Shown here: positions 11,070 through 20,133 of the stretch, piece after piece
Numbering within the stretch: position 1 is the first letter of the stretch
Layout: each line of letters opens with the position of its first letter
DNA from: Pelosinus sp. IPA-1
GTDB lineage: Bacteria; Bacillota; Negativicutes; DSM-13327
DNA length: 64,000 bases
Assembly (NCBI RefSeq): GCF_030269905.1
Contig: NZ_BSVC01000008.1
Span: 62,001 to 126,000, forward strand
Direction of reading: 5' to 3'
Translations under genes and position numbers: made by a program
The notes under the pieces: generated by a model
What the model was told of the DNA's origin: nothing
The model's database searches: none
The model's input: the letters and a program-made list of their open reading frames with translations, nothing else

Positions 11070-11300
11070 TTGGTTACATTTTTAATGATTGTAGAAGCCA
11101 TTATCTCTGTTGCCTTGATTGCTGTTGTTGTTTTGCAATCAGGTAAAGGAGGAGGACTAGCTGGATCTATCGGTGGTGGGTCTGATAGTGTATTAGGTGG
11201 TCAGAAAAAAGGTCTAGATGCTGCCTTATCCAAAATAACCATGTTTTTAGGAGCTTTATTTGCTATTGTCACTTTGACGTTAGTAAAAATAATGCATTAA
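11070..11300 (+). CDS. secG: Protein translocase subunit SecG
   Basis: This 76-residue protein has two hydrophobic segments (about 3-20 and 54-73) flanking the conserved glycine-rich loop 'QSGKGGGLAGSIGGG'. SecG joins SecY and SecE in the inner-membrane export channel. It starts at TTG 11070, with AGGGGG about 11 bases upstream. In Bacillus, secG also sits just ahead of the esterase/rnr/smpB/ssrA cluster. Here hppA and a carbonic anhydrase gene intervene. Confidence 0.92.
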   Translation: MVTFLMIVEAIISVALIAVVVLQSGKGGGLAGSIGGGSDSVLGGQKKGLDAALSKITMFLGALFAIVTLTLVKIMH

Positions 11301-11440
11301 AGTAGCTTATACCGGAGCATGCACAAGATTTTGTAGAAAAAACTAAAGCAGTACAATGTAAGTATGTATTAAGCAAACCATGTAGCAGAGGCCTTTATTA
11401 AATGACGAACATAAAGTTCAACATAGGAGGAGACGTTATA

Positions 11441-13441
11441 ATGGACTTATTGTATGTTGCACCGATCGCTGGAATAGTAGCACTACTATTCGCAGCATAT
11501 TTTATGAAAAGTGTGCTTAGTGAAAGTTCTGGTAATGAAAAAATGCAGGAATTGTCCCAAGCTATTTTTGAAGGGGCAATGGCTTATCTAAATCGACAGT
11601 ATAAGACGCTAATTCCTTTTACTGTCATTATTTTTGCCGTTTTATTTTTTGTTGATGGCTATAAATTAGCGATATCCTTTTTAGTAGGTGCTGTATCTTC
11701 AGCAATCGCTGGTTATGTGGGAATGACTTCAACAACCAAGGCCAACGCTCGTACAACAGAAGCTGCTCGTCATAGTCTCAATAAGGCATTAAGTGTCTCT
11801 TTTAGAGCTGGAGCAGTTATGGGTATGTCAGTTGTCGGTCTTGGTTTATTAGGCGTTTCCGTACTATACATATTATTTCGTGATCCTGTTGTTATCAATA
11901 GTTTCGCTTTTGGTGCTAGCGCTATTGCATTTTTTGCCCGTATTGGCGGTGGTATCTTTACCAAAGCCGCGGATGTGGGAGCCGATTTAGTTGGTAAAAT
12001 AGAGGCTGGAATTCCCGAAGACGATCCTCGCAATCCAGCTGTTATTGCCGATAATGTTGGGGATAATGTAGGTGATACAGCAGGTATGGGGGCCGACTTG
12101 TTTGAATCTTATGGGGCAACTGCCATCGCTGCCATGTTAATCGGTAATACCTTATATGGTGTGAATGGTGTGTTGTTTCCTTTGCTGATCGGTGCTGCTG
12201 GAATATTTGCTGCGATTGTCAGTATTTTCTTAGTAAGAACAGGGGAAGATGGAGATCCACAGGCTGCGTTGAATCGAGGCCTATGGGGCACAAATCTTTT
12301 GACCGCGATTATGGCTTATGGTTTGTCGACCATGGTTTTTGGCAACAAAGGATTTGGCATTTTTGTCGCCATTGTTGCAGGCTTGGTGGTCAATGTATTG
12401 GTTGGTATGATTACGGAATATTATACTTCAAGTGATAAACCGCCGACCCAGCGTATTGCCGAAGCGTGTCAAACTGGTGCAGCAACGAATATTATTGCCG
12501 GTGTTGCCACTGGTCTTAAGAGTACAGCGATTCCTATGGTTGTGTTTTCTGTAGCCATTTGGGTAGCTTTTAGTCAGGCGGGCATTTATGGGATTGCTAT
12601 GGCAGCCATGGGGATGTTATGCACTGCTGGCATGGTAGTAGCAGTAGATTCTTTTGGACCTGTTGCAGATAATGCCGGGGGGATTGCCGAAATGGCAGAA
12701 CTAGGCCCAGAAGTTCGTAAGACTACAGATAAGTTAGATGCAGTAGGCAATACGACAGCGGCCATTGCCAAAGGGTTTGCCATTGGTTCCGCTGCTTTAA
12801 CAGCTTTAGCTCTCTTTACTGCCTTTGGCGAAGAAGTTGCTAAAAATCCAAAGTTATCAGAATTATTGGTTAACGGACATTTGGTCATTAATTTGACAGA
12901 ACCTACCGTTATTATTGGTATATTTCTTGGCGCTACTTTGCCGTTTTTAGTATGTGCTATGACGATGGAAGCAGTAGGAAAAGCTGCTTTTGAAATGATT
13001 GCAGAGGTTCGTCGCCAGTTTCGGGAAATTCCTGGCATCATGGAAGGTACTGGTCGGCCTGATTATGCAGCCTGTGTAGATATCAGTACTAAAGCCGCTA
13101 TTAAAGAAATGTTGATGCCGGGGATCTTTGCAGTAGGCATGCCTCTCTTGGTTGGCTTTACTATGGGGGCAAAGGCTTTGGCTGGTTTTCTTGCTGGCGC
13201 AACAGCTACTGGTGTATTGCTAGCCTTATTTATGGCGAATGCAGGTGGTGCTTGGGATAACGCGAAAAAGTATATTGAAACAGGAAGGCATGGAGGCAAA
13301 GGAACACCTGCCCATGCTGCAGCTGTTATCGGTGATACGGTCGGCGATCCCTTTAAGGATACCTCTGGTCCAGCGATGAATCCTCTCATCAAAGTTGCTG
13401 GTACCATATCTTTAATCATTGCTCCCTTGTTATTTTCATAA
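11441..13441 (+). CDS. hppA: Membrane-bound ion-pumping pyrophosphatase
   Basis: This 666-residue polytopic protein has the usual 15-17 hydrophobic segments. It couples hydrolysis of pyrophosphate to H+ or Na+ export. Catalytic motifs include '[14 protein letters not shown]', '[19 protein letters not shown]' and the C-terminal '[18 protein letters not shown]'. In the '[14 protein letters not shown]' segment the diagnostic position is Ala rather than Lys, which marks the K+-dependent subfamily; many of its members pump Na+. The frame opens at ATG 11402, but AGGAGG sits before ATG 11441, which gives the usual N-terminus. Confidence 0.93.
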   Translation: MDLLYVAPIAGIVALLFAAYFMKSVLSESSGNEKMQELSQAIFEGAMAYLNRQYKTLIPFTVIIFAVLFFVDGYKLAISFLVGAVSSAIAGYVGMTSTTKANARTTEAARHSLNKALSVSFRAGAVMGMSVVGLGLLGVSVLYILFRDPVVINSFAFGASAIAFFARIGGGIFTKAADVGADLVGKIEAGIPEDDPRNPAVIADNVGDNVGDTAGMGADLFESYGATAIAAMLIGNTLYGVNGVLFPLLIGAAGIFAAIVSIFLVRTGEDGDPQAALNRGLWGTNLLTAIMAYGLSTMVFGNKGFGIFVAIVAGLVVNVLVGMITEYYTSSDKPPTQRIAEACQTGAATNIIAGVATGLKSTAIPMVVFSVAIWVAFSQAGIYGIAMAAMGMLCTAGMVVAVDSFGPVADNAGGIAEMAELGPEVRKTTDKLDAVGNTTAAIAKGFAIGSAALTALALFTAFGEEVAKNPKLSELLVNGHLVINLTEPTVIIGIFLGATLPFLVCAMTMEAVGKAAFEMIAEVRRQFREIPGIMEGTGRPDYAACVDISTKAAIKEMLMPGIFAVGMPLLVGFTMGAKALAGFLAGATATGVLLALFMANAGGAWDNAKKYIETGRHGGKGTPAHAAAVIGDTVGDPFKDTSGPAMNPLIKVAGTISLIIAPLLFS

Positions 13442-13444
13442 GAG

Positions 13445-13481
13445 AAAAGGTCATTCATCTTAAGGATGAATGACCTTTTTT
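13445..13481 (+). terminator. Intrinsic terminator after hppA
   Basis: A perfect 15-bp stem pairs AAAAGGTCATTCATC with GATGAATGACCTTTT around a five-base loop, with a T tail. It may work in both directions. Confidence 0.92.
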
Positions 13482-13551
13482 ACGGAATCAGAAAGGTTAA
13501 CACTTCCTTGATTCCAAGTAAGAACGACTAAGGCTTCTGCCTGCGTCTGAG

Positions 13552-13575
13552 GACTTGGCCTAAGCCAAGTCTTTT
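13552..13575 (+). terminator. Second hairpin terminator downstream of hppA
   Basis: An 8-bp perfect stem GACTTGGC/GCCAAGTC with a CTAA loop is followed by TTTTC. It lies in the 327-bp gap between the convergent hppA and carbonic anhydrase genes. That gap otherwise holds only the preceding terminator and the dispersed repeat. Confidence 0.65.
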
Positions 13576-13613
13576 CTTATGGTATCAGAATTTATAAGTT
13601 TCTAGTTAAAAAG

Positions 13614-13717
13614 ATTGAACCACAAAGACACAATGCCGCTATCGCGGCACACAAAGATGATGGGAATGAGATGGATAGAACCCCTTTGTGACCTTTACGT
13701 CTTTGTGGTTCAAAAAG
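13614..13717. repeat. Dispersed inverted repeat (ACCACAAAG variant), copy 3
   Basis: The left arm TTGAACCACAAAGACACAA mirrors the right arm, which on the other strand reads TTGAACCACAAAGACGTAAA. A 16-base hairpin unit, TGCCGC-TATC-GCGGCA, interrupts the left arm, so this looks like a nested palindromic insertion. It is a divergent relative of copies 1 and 2. Confidence 0.75.
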
Positions 13718-13768
13718 GACGCGTAGCGTTTTTCTTATAGTAGTATTTTCTTAGTTCAAGAAGTACAG

Positions 13769-14353
13769 CTAGTCATTTGCAACTGCAGACTTATAACCGT
13801 CTACTACCACTTTAAGTTCCCCTGTATGAGGGTTAAACATCAATCCATGTATAGGTACATCCTTAGGAATAAGTGGATTGCTGCGAATTTTGATGACCAC
13901 CTTTTCCACATTATCTATAGGTTGGTGAAAATCATCTAACCAGTCTTCTAATTCTTTTTCTACCATCTTGATTGCATCTGGCGAAATTCCCCGCTTAAGC
14001 ATTTTTTCAGTAAGCTTTTTTGATGTCGTATGAGATACACCACAATCTAAGTGACCGATGACAATTACCTCTTTAACACCTAACTCAAAAATACCAACAA
14101 TTAGACTGCGGATTGTTGCCTCAAAGGGACCTGTTACAGAATTACCTGCATTTTTTATTACTTTTGCTTCGCCATGCTTGATTCCCATTGCCGGTTCCAA
14201 GAAATCTACCAATCTAGTGTCCATACAAGTGAAAATGGCCAGTTGACGTTTTGGTAATTTATCAGTTACCGCATAATGATAAATAAATTCATCGGATAAG
14301 TTCCCGACAAAGTCCTTGTTGGCCGTTAGTACTTGCTCTAAAATTTGCATCAT
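13769..14353 (-). CDS. Beta-class carbonic anhydrase
   Basis: This zinc enzyme of about 194 residues interconverts CO2 and bicarbonate. The ligands are C43 in 'IFTCMDTRL' (with the D45/R47 dyad), H101 and C104 in 'VIGHLDCGVSH'. 'IKNAGNSVTG' is also family-typical. The length fits the short bacterial beta-CA group. Two adjacent ATGs follow GAGGAGG, so the start could be 14353 or 14350. It is transcribed toward hppA as a single gene. Confidence 0.9.
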   Translation of the reverse strand: MMQILEQVLTANKDFVGNLSDEFIYHYAVTDKLPKRQLAIFTCMDTRLVDFLEPAMGIKHGEAKVIKNAGNSVTGPFEATIRSLIVGIFELGVKEVIVIGHLDCGVSHTTSKKLTEKMLKRGISPDAIKMVEKELEDWLDDFHQPIDNVEKVVIKIRSNPLIPKDVPIHGLMFNPHTGELKVVVDGYKSAVAND

Positions 14354-14606
14354 TCTTCCTCCTCTATTTGAAAAACGTAATATAGTGAGTTGAATTATTA
14401 TAAAATGTGAAAATTATCGCCAAAAAATTATATAATTATGAAATAAAATTACAATAAATATTTCGACGAAAATATCTTTTTCTCCTGCTTCTATTGCTAT
14501 TGATAAGGTAGATTAACAGAAATCAAGTTTTATTTGTGGTATATAGAATTTTTATTCTTTAAAATGGTATAATTGTAATAATAGCATTTATTAGGGGGTT
14601 TGCTTT

Positions 14607-15359
14607 TTGGCCATAATGGAAGGAGCAGAACCGTTTTTTTTACCCGGCGGTGAGCAGGGCGTTTTGTTAATACATGGTTTTACTGGTTCACCTGGAGAAG
14701 TTCGCCTTCTCGGTGAGTATTTACATCAAAAAGGTTATACTGTCTTAGCTCCACGACTTTGTGGGCATGGGGCAACGGTAGAGGAAATGTCTAAAACAAG
14801 GTGGTCCCATTGGTATGCTGGGGTAGAAGATGGTTATCATATACTAAAGTCATTATGTAAATATATAGCTGTGGTAGGATTATCAATGGGAGGGCTACTG
14901 GCGTTAAAGTTAGGGTCAGAGTATCCAGTTGATTGCCTCGTGTCGTTAAGCACGCCGATTTATATTGTAGATAAACGTTTGGACATGCTGCCTGTGTATC
15001 GTGTATTCCGTGAATTTGTACCAAAAAAACGCAGGGTGTATTCTGGTATTAAACCTAACTATTCGGCGGGTTATAATGCAACTCCTTTGAGTAGTTTAAG
15101 CAGTTTACTTGATTTGATTCAGCATGTGGATACACTTTTGCCGAAAATAACAATTCCATTGCTTATTATGCAGGCTCGCTTTGAACATACTGTAGAGCCA
15201 AAGAGTGCAAGTCATATCTATGATAAAGTAGGCAGTAAAGATAAAAAGATAATTTGGCTAGAGAAGTCTGGACACATTATAACATTAGATGTTGAACGGG
15301 AACAGGTATTTGAAGAAGTTGCAGATTGGATTCTGCCCTCCAGAATAACAGAGTGCTAA
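14607..15359 (+). CDS. Alpha/beta hydrolase, carboxylesterase Est/YvaK type
   Basis: This 250-residue alpha/beta hydrolase has the oxyanion motif 'LLIHGFTGSPGEVR' near residue 24, the nucleophile elbow 'GLSMGG' (Ser near residue 94), and a C-terminal 'KSGHIITLDVER' with the catalytic His. The Asp is probably in the 'QARFEHTVEP' region, where the canonical Asp is not obvious. In Bacillus, the carboxylesterase gene yvaK directly precedes rnr-smpB-ssrA, as here. It starts at TTG 14607 after AGGGGG with good spacing. The natural substrate is unknown. Confidence 0.85.
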   Translation: MAIMEGAEPFFLPGGEQGVLLIHGFTGSPGEVRLLGEYLHQKGYTVLAPRLCGHGATVEEMSKTRWSHWYAGVEDGYHILKSLCKYIAVVGLSMGGLLALKLGSEYPVDCLVSLSTPIYIVDKRLDMLPVYRVFREFVPKKRRVYSGIKPNYSAGYNATPLSSLSSLLDLIQHVDTLLPKITIPLLIMQARFEHTVEPKSASHIYDKVGSKDKKIIWLEKSGHIITLDVEREQVFEEVADWILPSRITEC

Positions 15360-15381
15360 AATAAGGATCGGAGTGATTGGA

Positions 15382-15798
15382 ATGGATGAAAGCAATCAGT
15401 GGTGCTTTGCATGTGGTAAGGATAATCCTATCGGCTTAAAATTGGAATTTATCGAAGATGAGGATAGCTACAGTACAACCTTTATAGCAGGCCCAGAGCA
15501 CCAGAGCTATGATGGTATTATGCATGGCGGACTTATTAGCACCATACTGGATGAAGTTATGGTACGTTATCTTTATGCGAAAGGCTTCACCGCTGTGACA
15601 GCTCGTTTGGAAGTACGGTTTCGAGAGCCAACACCAATCGGAGAGAAACTTACCATAAGAGCAGCAATCCAATCCCAACGTGGCAAGCTATATGAGGTAA
15701 GGGGAAAAATGACACTGCCTGACGGGACTGTTACCGCAGAAGGTAAAGCCACCGTTGCAGTTGTGGAGGATACACATCATGATGATACTGAAAAATAG
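15382..15798 (+). CDS. PaaI-family hotdog thioesterase
   Basis: This 138-residue single hotdog domain has 'SYDGIMHGGLISTILDEVM', the PaaI/YigI-type HGG-xxx-D/E active-site region, and an N-terminal 'CFACGKDNPIGL' segment common in this subgroup. It is expected to hydrolyse an acyl-CoA, substrate unknown. GTG 15373 is an alternative start. ATG 15382 has GGAG eight bases upstream. It sits between the esterase and rnr genes, and its 3' end overlaps the rnr start by 20 bases. Confidence 0.83.
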   Translation: MDESNQWCFACGKDNPIGLKLEFIEDEDSYSTTFIAGPEHQSYDGIMHGGLISTILDEVMVRYLYAKGFTAVTARLEVRFREPTPIGEKLTIRAAIQSQRGKLYEVRGKMTLPDGTVTAEGKATVAVVEDTHHDDTEK

Positions 15799-18103
15799 AA
15801 TCCTAGAATTTATGAAGACAGAGGCTTACAAACCGTTAACGGCGGAAGAATTAGCAGAGCAAATGGAATTAAAGGGTACGGAGCTGGGGGAACTCTGGAA
15901 AGTTATTGAAGAGCTAGAAAACAATGCAGATATTATAAAAACTCGCTATGACAAGTATGGTGTACCTGAACGTATGAATTTGGTAGTGGGTAAATTAAGT
16001 GCAAGTAATAAAGGGTATGGCTTTGTCATTCCTGAAAAAGTAAAATCACCCGAAGAAACTGATGTTTTTATTCCCCCAGATGGAATGATGAGTGCGATGC
16101 ATCATGATCGAGTTGTCGCTCGTGTACATTGCCAAAGTGGGCAGGGCAAGTCTCGGGACGGAGAAATAATTCGTATTGTGCAACGGGCCAACCCTCGTAT
16201 CGTTGGGACTTATGAGGCTAGTCGTAATTTTGGTTTCGTAACTCCAGATGATCTTCGTTTGGGGCAGGATATTTTTGTTCCGAAAGATGGAAAGACCATC
16301 GTAAAAAGTGGCACGAAAGTTGTAGTGGAAATTACCAAATGGCCAGAAAAGAAACGAAGTGCAGAAGGTAAAATAATTGAAGTGCTGGGTAATACCGGGG
16401 ATACGGGTATTGAGATTTTATCAATTATCAAGAGACATAATCTCCCTATTGATTTTCCGCCTGAAGTAGAACAGGCAGCGGAGACGGCTCCTGACACCAT
16501 TAGTGAAGATGAAATTGCAGGTCGCAGAGATTTACGCCACTTGCCAATTATGACCATCGACGGAGAAGATGCGAAAGATTTGGATGATGGGGTATATGTT
16601 GAACGATTAAAAAATGGAAATTATCTTCTCGGAGTGTATATTGCGGATGTAAGTCACTACGTACGAGAAAATACAGTACTCGATAAAGAAGCCCGTGAGC
16701 GAGGAACCAGTGTATATTTAGTAGACCGGGTACTCCCTATGCTGCCACGTCGCCTATCAAATGGCATCTGCAGTCTTAATGCGGGAGAAGATAGACTGGC
16801 AATGTCTGCTCACATGGAAGTAAATCATCAAGGACAAGTGGTGAAGTACGAACTCTTCCCTAGTGTCATTCGGGTAAAGAAGCGGTTTTCTTATACGGTA
16901 GTGCGAAAGATCTTAGTAGAGCATGATGAAGAGTTAATCAGTGAAAATCAAGAATTGTTAAGCCAATTAGAAAATATGGAACGTTTGTGCCGTATCCTAC
17001 GAGATCGCCGTATGCGCCGAGGGGCAATTGATTTTGATTTTCCTGAACTAAAAGTAAAACTAGATGAAACGGGTAAACCAATTGAAATTGTCAAACGCGT
17101 TCGCAGTTTGGCGGAATCAATCATTGAAGAGTTTATGCTGGTTGCCAATGAAACAGTAGCAGAACATATGCACAAGTTAAAGGTTCCTTTCGTGTTTCGC
17201 GTACATGAAGAACCAGACTCGGAAAAAATGGTTAAGTTAAATAACTTATTACATAACTTTGGACAAAGTTTAGCAAAGGTAGATGAAGTACAACCTAGTG
17301 CCCTACAGAAAATTTTAAGCCGCATTTCAGGTCGGCCAGAAGAACGCATTATTAGTACCGTTATGTTACGTTCTTTGAAGCAAGCTAGATATGAATCGCA
17401 AAATTTAGGCCATTTTGGTTTGGCAGCGACTTATTATACCCATTTTACATCACCGATTCGTCGCTATCCGGACTTAATTGTTCACCGTGTAATTCGCGAA
17501 ACTTTTAGTACGGGAGATATATCAGCCAAACGGAAAGAAAAACTGACGGCAATGCTGCCACAAATTGCCTTACATTCCTCAGAAAGAGAGAGGGCAGCGG
17601 CAGAAGCAGAACGTGAAACAGTGTCTCTCAAGACCGTAGAGTATATGGCTCAGTTTGTGGGAGAACATTTTGATGGTATCATTAATGGTGTTACGGCTTT
17701 CGGTATTTTTGTGGAACTCGATAATGGAGTAGAGGGCCTGGTACGAGTATCCAGTATGGAAGACGATTATTATCAATATATTGAAGATCAGTACTCCTTA
17801 ATTGGCGAACGCAGTCATAAGATATATCGTTTAGGTGATGCTGTTAAAGTGATTCTCGTTAGGGTAAGTCCAGAAGAACGTAATATTGATTTTGTTCTGG
17901 AAGCCAATAGTGCTTGGATTGAGCGAGCAGCGAATCGGAGGCCTAGCGGAGCCAGACCGCAAGGTCAAGGTTCACGGGGACCGAAGAAAGATTCTTTTAG
18001 TCCTAGCAAAAAAACGGCATCGACAACCAAGAGTAGAGGTAATAAGCCAAAAGGCGGGGTAGCTAGAGCAAAACCGAAACGTAATAAATCAAAGAAAAAA
18101 TAA
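15779..18103 (+). CDS. rnr: Ribonuclease R
   Basis: This 774-residue 3'-5' exoribonuclease degrades structured RNA and takes part in trans-translation mRNA decay. Domain order: N-terminal HTH (about 1-65), two cold-shock/OB domains (about 70-220; '[10 protein letters not shown]', '[11 protein letters not shown]'), RNB catalytic domain (about 250-585; '[16 protein letters not shown]' with metal aspartates), S1 domain (about 630-715), and a Lys/Arg-rich tail. I start at ATG 15779, eight bases after GGAGGA. It overlaps the thioesterase gene and precedes smpB by about 20 bases, linking it to the tmRNA system. Confidence 0.96.
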   Translation: MMILKNRILEFMKTEAYKPLTAEELAEQMELKGTELGELWKVIEELENNADIIKTRYDKYGVPERMNLVVGKLSASNKGYGFVIPEKVKSPEETDVFIPPDGMMSAMHHDRVVARVHCQSGQGKSRDGEIIRIVQRANPRIVGTYEASRNFGFVTPDDLRLGQDIFVPKDGKTIVKSGTKVVVEITKWPEKKRSAEGKIIEVLGNTGDTGIEILSIIKRHNLPIDFPPEVEQAAETAPDTISEDEIAGRRDLRHLPIMTIDGEDAKDLDDGVYVERLKNGNYLLGVYIADVSHYVRENTVLDKEARERGTSVYLVDRVLPMLPRRLSNGICSLNAGEDRLAMSAHMEVNHQGQVVKYELFPSVIRVKKRFSYTVVRKILVEHDEELISENQELLSQLENMERLCRILRDRRMRRGAIDFDFPELKVKLDETGKPIEIVKRVRSLAESIIEEFMLVANETVAEHMHKLKVPFVFRVHEEPDSEKMVKLNNLLHNFGQSLAKVDEVQPSALQKILSRISGRPEERIISTVMLRSLKQARYESQNLGHFGLAATYYTHFTSPIRRYPDLIVHRVIRETFSTGDISAKRKEKLTAMLPQIALHSSERERAAAEAERETVSLKTVEYMAQFVGEHFDGIINGVTAFGIFVELDNGVEGLVRVSSMEDDYYQYIEDQYSLIGERSHKIYRLGDAVKVILVRVSPEERNIDFVLEANSAWIERAANRRPSGARPQGQGSRGPKKDSFSPSKKTASTTKSRGNKPKGGVARAKPKRNKSKKK

Positions 18104-18131
18104 AGAGAAACGTAGTATCGAGGTGATTATT

Positions 18132-18605
18132 TTGAAAGAAGCGACAGCAGGTATTAAAATTGTTGCGGAAAATAGAAAGGCTAGGCATGATTATCATATC
18201 CATGAAAGCTATGAAACAGGAATGGTATTAACTGGGACGGAAGTAAAGTCTTTGCGGGCGGGTAAAGCCAATCTTAAAGATGCTTATGCAAGAATTGAAA
18301 AAGCAGAGCTTATGCTGCATAATGTGCACATTAGCCCTTATGACCAAGGAAACCGCTTTAATCATGAACCATTGCGCACACGTAAGCTTTTGATGCATCG
18401 CAGTGAGATTGACAAATTGATTGGTAAAACCCAAGAGAAGGGCTATACATTAGTGCCCCTAAAAATATACTTTACTCACGGTATGGCAAAACTGCAATTA
18501 GGCTTAGCCACGGGTAAAAAGAATTATGATAAACGTCAGGATGCAGCGGAACGGGATGCGAAACGAGAAATTGATCGTGCTTTTCGTGATCGGCAAAGAG
18601 AATAA
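18132..18605 (+). CDS. smpB: SsrA-binding protein SmpB
   Basis: This 157-residue OB-fold protein binds the tRNA-like domain of tmRNA and delivers it to stalled ribosomes. Conserved segments are '[20 protein letters not shown]', '[16 protein letters not shown]', '[17 protein letters not shown]', and the basic tail '[20 protein letters not shown]'. GTG 18123 overlaps the GAGGTG box, so TTG 18132, six bases later, is preferred. It lies just upstream of its RNA partner ssrA, with only a convergent permease gene between. Confidence 0.96.
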   Translation: MKEATAGIKIVAENRKARHDYHIHESYETGMVLTGTEVKSLRAGKANLKDAYARIEKAELMLHNVHISPYDQGNRFNHEPLRTRKLLMHRSEIDKLIGKTQEKGYTLVPLKIYFTHGMAKLQLGLATGKKNYDKRQDAAERDAKREIDRAFRDRQRE

Positions 18606-18637
18606 AAGTCAGGCTCCGTTTATGGAGCCTGACTTTT
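18604..18637. terminator. Bidirectional terminator between smpB and the permease gene
   Basis: A perfect 14-bp stem pairs AAAAGTCAGGCTCC with GGAGCCTGACTTTT. It is flanked by A and T runs and serves both convergent genes. Confidence 0.9.
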
Positions 18638-18654
18638 ATTTGTAGGTGAAAGGT

Positions 18655-19587
18655 TTATTGATCGGATGTTTGGCAGGAAGCTACGTCTAGGGTTCTATTA
18701 TCTACTTTCTGATCTTCTGTACATAGTTGTAAAAGCAAGATGCTAGCAACGACCAATAGTCCGCCAAGGAATTGGAGGAAGGTAAGTTGTTCCCCTAGTA
18801 CCAAAACTGATAATAAAACAGTAAGAACGGGTTCTGCAGTACTAATGATGGAAGCATTTGCTGCCCCAATTTTATTAAGACCAGCAAAGAATCCTAGAAT
18901 GCCTACAATCGTGCCAAAAGAAGCTGTGCCAAATAAGGCTAACCAACCCTGAAAGGGAAGGGTAAGAACAAGTTGATTGGTAGTGCTGCTATAGATAGTA
19001 AAGGCAAAAGCTGCGGCAGTAGAAACATAGGTGGTAGCTACTAATGGATGTACATTTTGTAATACTCGCTTGCCAATAATAATATAGCAAGAGTAAATAA
19101 TTGCGCTGCCTAAACCCAGTATAATACCCAAATGACTAATGCCAGCTAGCGAGACGCCTAAAATAAAAAAGAGTCCCAGGAAACAAATGGCCAGGGCAAG
19201 ACCCTTTTGCCAACTAAATTGTTCATCTCCAATGAGGAAGGATAGGATACTAACTAAGATAGGATAGGTAAAGAGCAGCATCTCTGATAAGGAAGCAGGT
19301 AAATATTGTAGAGAGGCGGCAAACAACAAGGACATTGACCCATAGCCAACAGCCCCCATCAAACCTAGCTTGAGTACTGTTTTTATCTTCACTTTTGGAG
19401 AAATATGAAATAATTTTAGTAGCATCCACAAACAGAGAGATGCGAGGGCAAAGCGCATTGTAAGTATCGTAAGGGTATTCGCTCCTGCTGCGAAGGCTAG
19501 TTTAATAAAAATCGCCAATGTGCTAAACCCAGCAGCTGAAAATAATACTAACAATGCACCGATATTTTGTTGACTCAGTAGAACCAT
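18655..19587 (-). CDS. EamA/DMT-superfamily permease
   Basis: This 310-residue protein has about ten hydrophobic helices arranged as two EamA repeats (roughly 10-140 and 155-290). The second-repeat signature is 'ISTAEPVLTVLLSVLVLGEQ'. Members export metabolites or amino acids, but the substrate cannot be read from sequence. The ATG at 19587 lies immediately after AAGGAG, unusually close, so the true start may be slightly downstream. It is transcribed opposite to smpB and away from ssrA. Confidence 0.85.
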   Translation of the reverse strand: MVLLSQQNIGALLVLFSAAGFSTLAIFIKLAFAAGANTLTILTMRFALASLCLWMLLKLFHISPKVKIKTVLKLGLMGAVGYGSMSLLFAASLQYLPASLSEMLLFTYPILVSILSFLIGDEQFSWQKGLALAICFLGLFFILGVSLAGISHLGIILGLGSAIIYSCYIIIGKRVLQNVHPLVATTYVSTAAAFAFTIYSSTTNQLVLTLPFQGWLALFGTASFGTIVGILGFFAGLNKIGAANASIISTAEPVLTVLLSVLVLGEQLTFLQFLGGLLVVASILLLQLCTEDQKVDNRTLDVASCQTSDQ

Positions 19588-19673
19588 CTCCTTTAAAATA
19601 GTATATTCCTGTTCCTAAAAGTAATTTCCTGCGAAAAGAAATAAAATGGAATTAAAAATGGTAATACTTATAG

Positions 19674-19703
19674 TTGGTGGAATTAGAAGTTATATGATAT
19701 AAT
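19674..19703 (+). promoter_or_regulatory. Candidate ssrA promoter
   Basis: TTGGTG (19674-19679) and a perfect TATAAT (19698-19703) are 18 bases apart. Transcription would start about 75 bases before the mature tmRNA 5' end, which is made by RNase P processing. Confidence 0.5.
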
Positions 19704-19786
19704 AGATAAACAATGATAAATAGGGAGATTATATACGTTGAAGCGTACGTAGATAATTTCTTGCCTAAGATCATATTGTTGAAATC

Positions 19787-20133
19787 GGGGGCGTAATGGT
19801 TTCGACAGGGGTGGTTGTGGCATAGGTAGCGAGCCGGGATTCCATCAGCCCGTCAATACGGTGGAAAGTTATAAATGCAAACAACGAATACGCTTTAGCA
19901 GCTTAATGCTAACGTTCTACCGTCCCTCTTCCTGTGGGGAAGGCTAGGACGTCACAATGCAGGATACCTGAGGTCTAATTCTCCGCGGACCAACTGGGAA
20001 ACTTTAAAGAGATAGCGCCAGCGAAGCTTGTCTGTAAGCGTCAATGGGGCGAAATCTAAAATACAGAATGCGCTCGGAGAAGCCTATGTAGTGATGCCTT
20101 TGGACAGGAGTTCGATTCTCCTCGCCTCCACCA
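19787..20133 (+). ncRNA. ssrA: tmRNA (transfer-messenger RNA)
   Basis: The mature ends pair exactly: 5' GGGGGCG (19787-19793) with CGCCTCC before the 3' ACCA (20123-20133, one G-U). The 5' core 'GTAATGGTTTCGACAGGGG' and the T-arm AGGAG-TTCGATT-CTCCT are canonical. The tag reading frame at 19877-19906 encodes ANNEYALAA and a TAA stop. tmRNA rescues stalled ribosomes together with SmpB. The last 24 bases double as the left attachment site of the prophage, and the integrase frame runs antisense through the last 78 bases. Confidence 0.97.

Noticed and set aside
13614-13717. CRISPR-like repeat
   Set aside because: Each locus has one inverted pair with unrelated interior, not a regular array of direct repeats with spacers. 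No CRISPR array was seen in the window.
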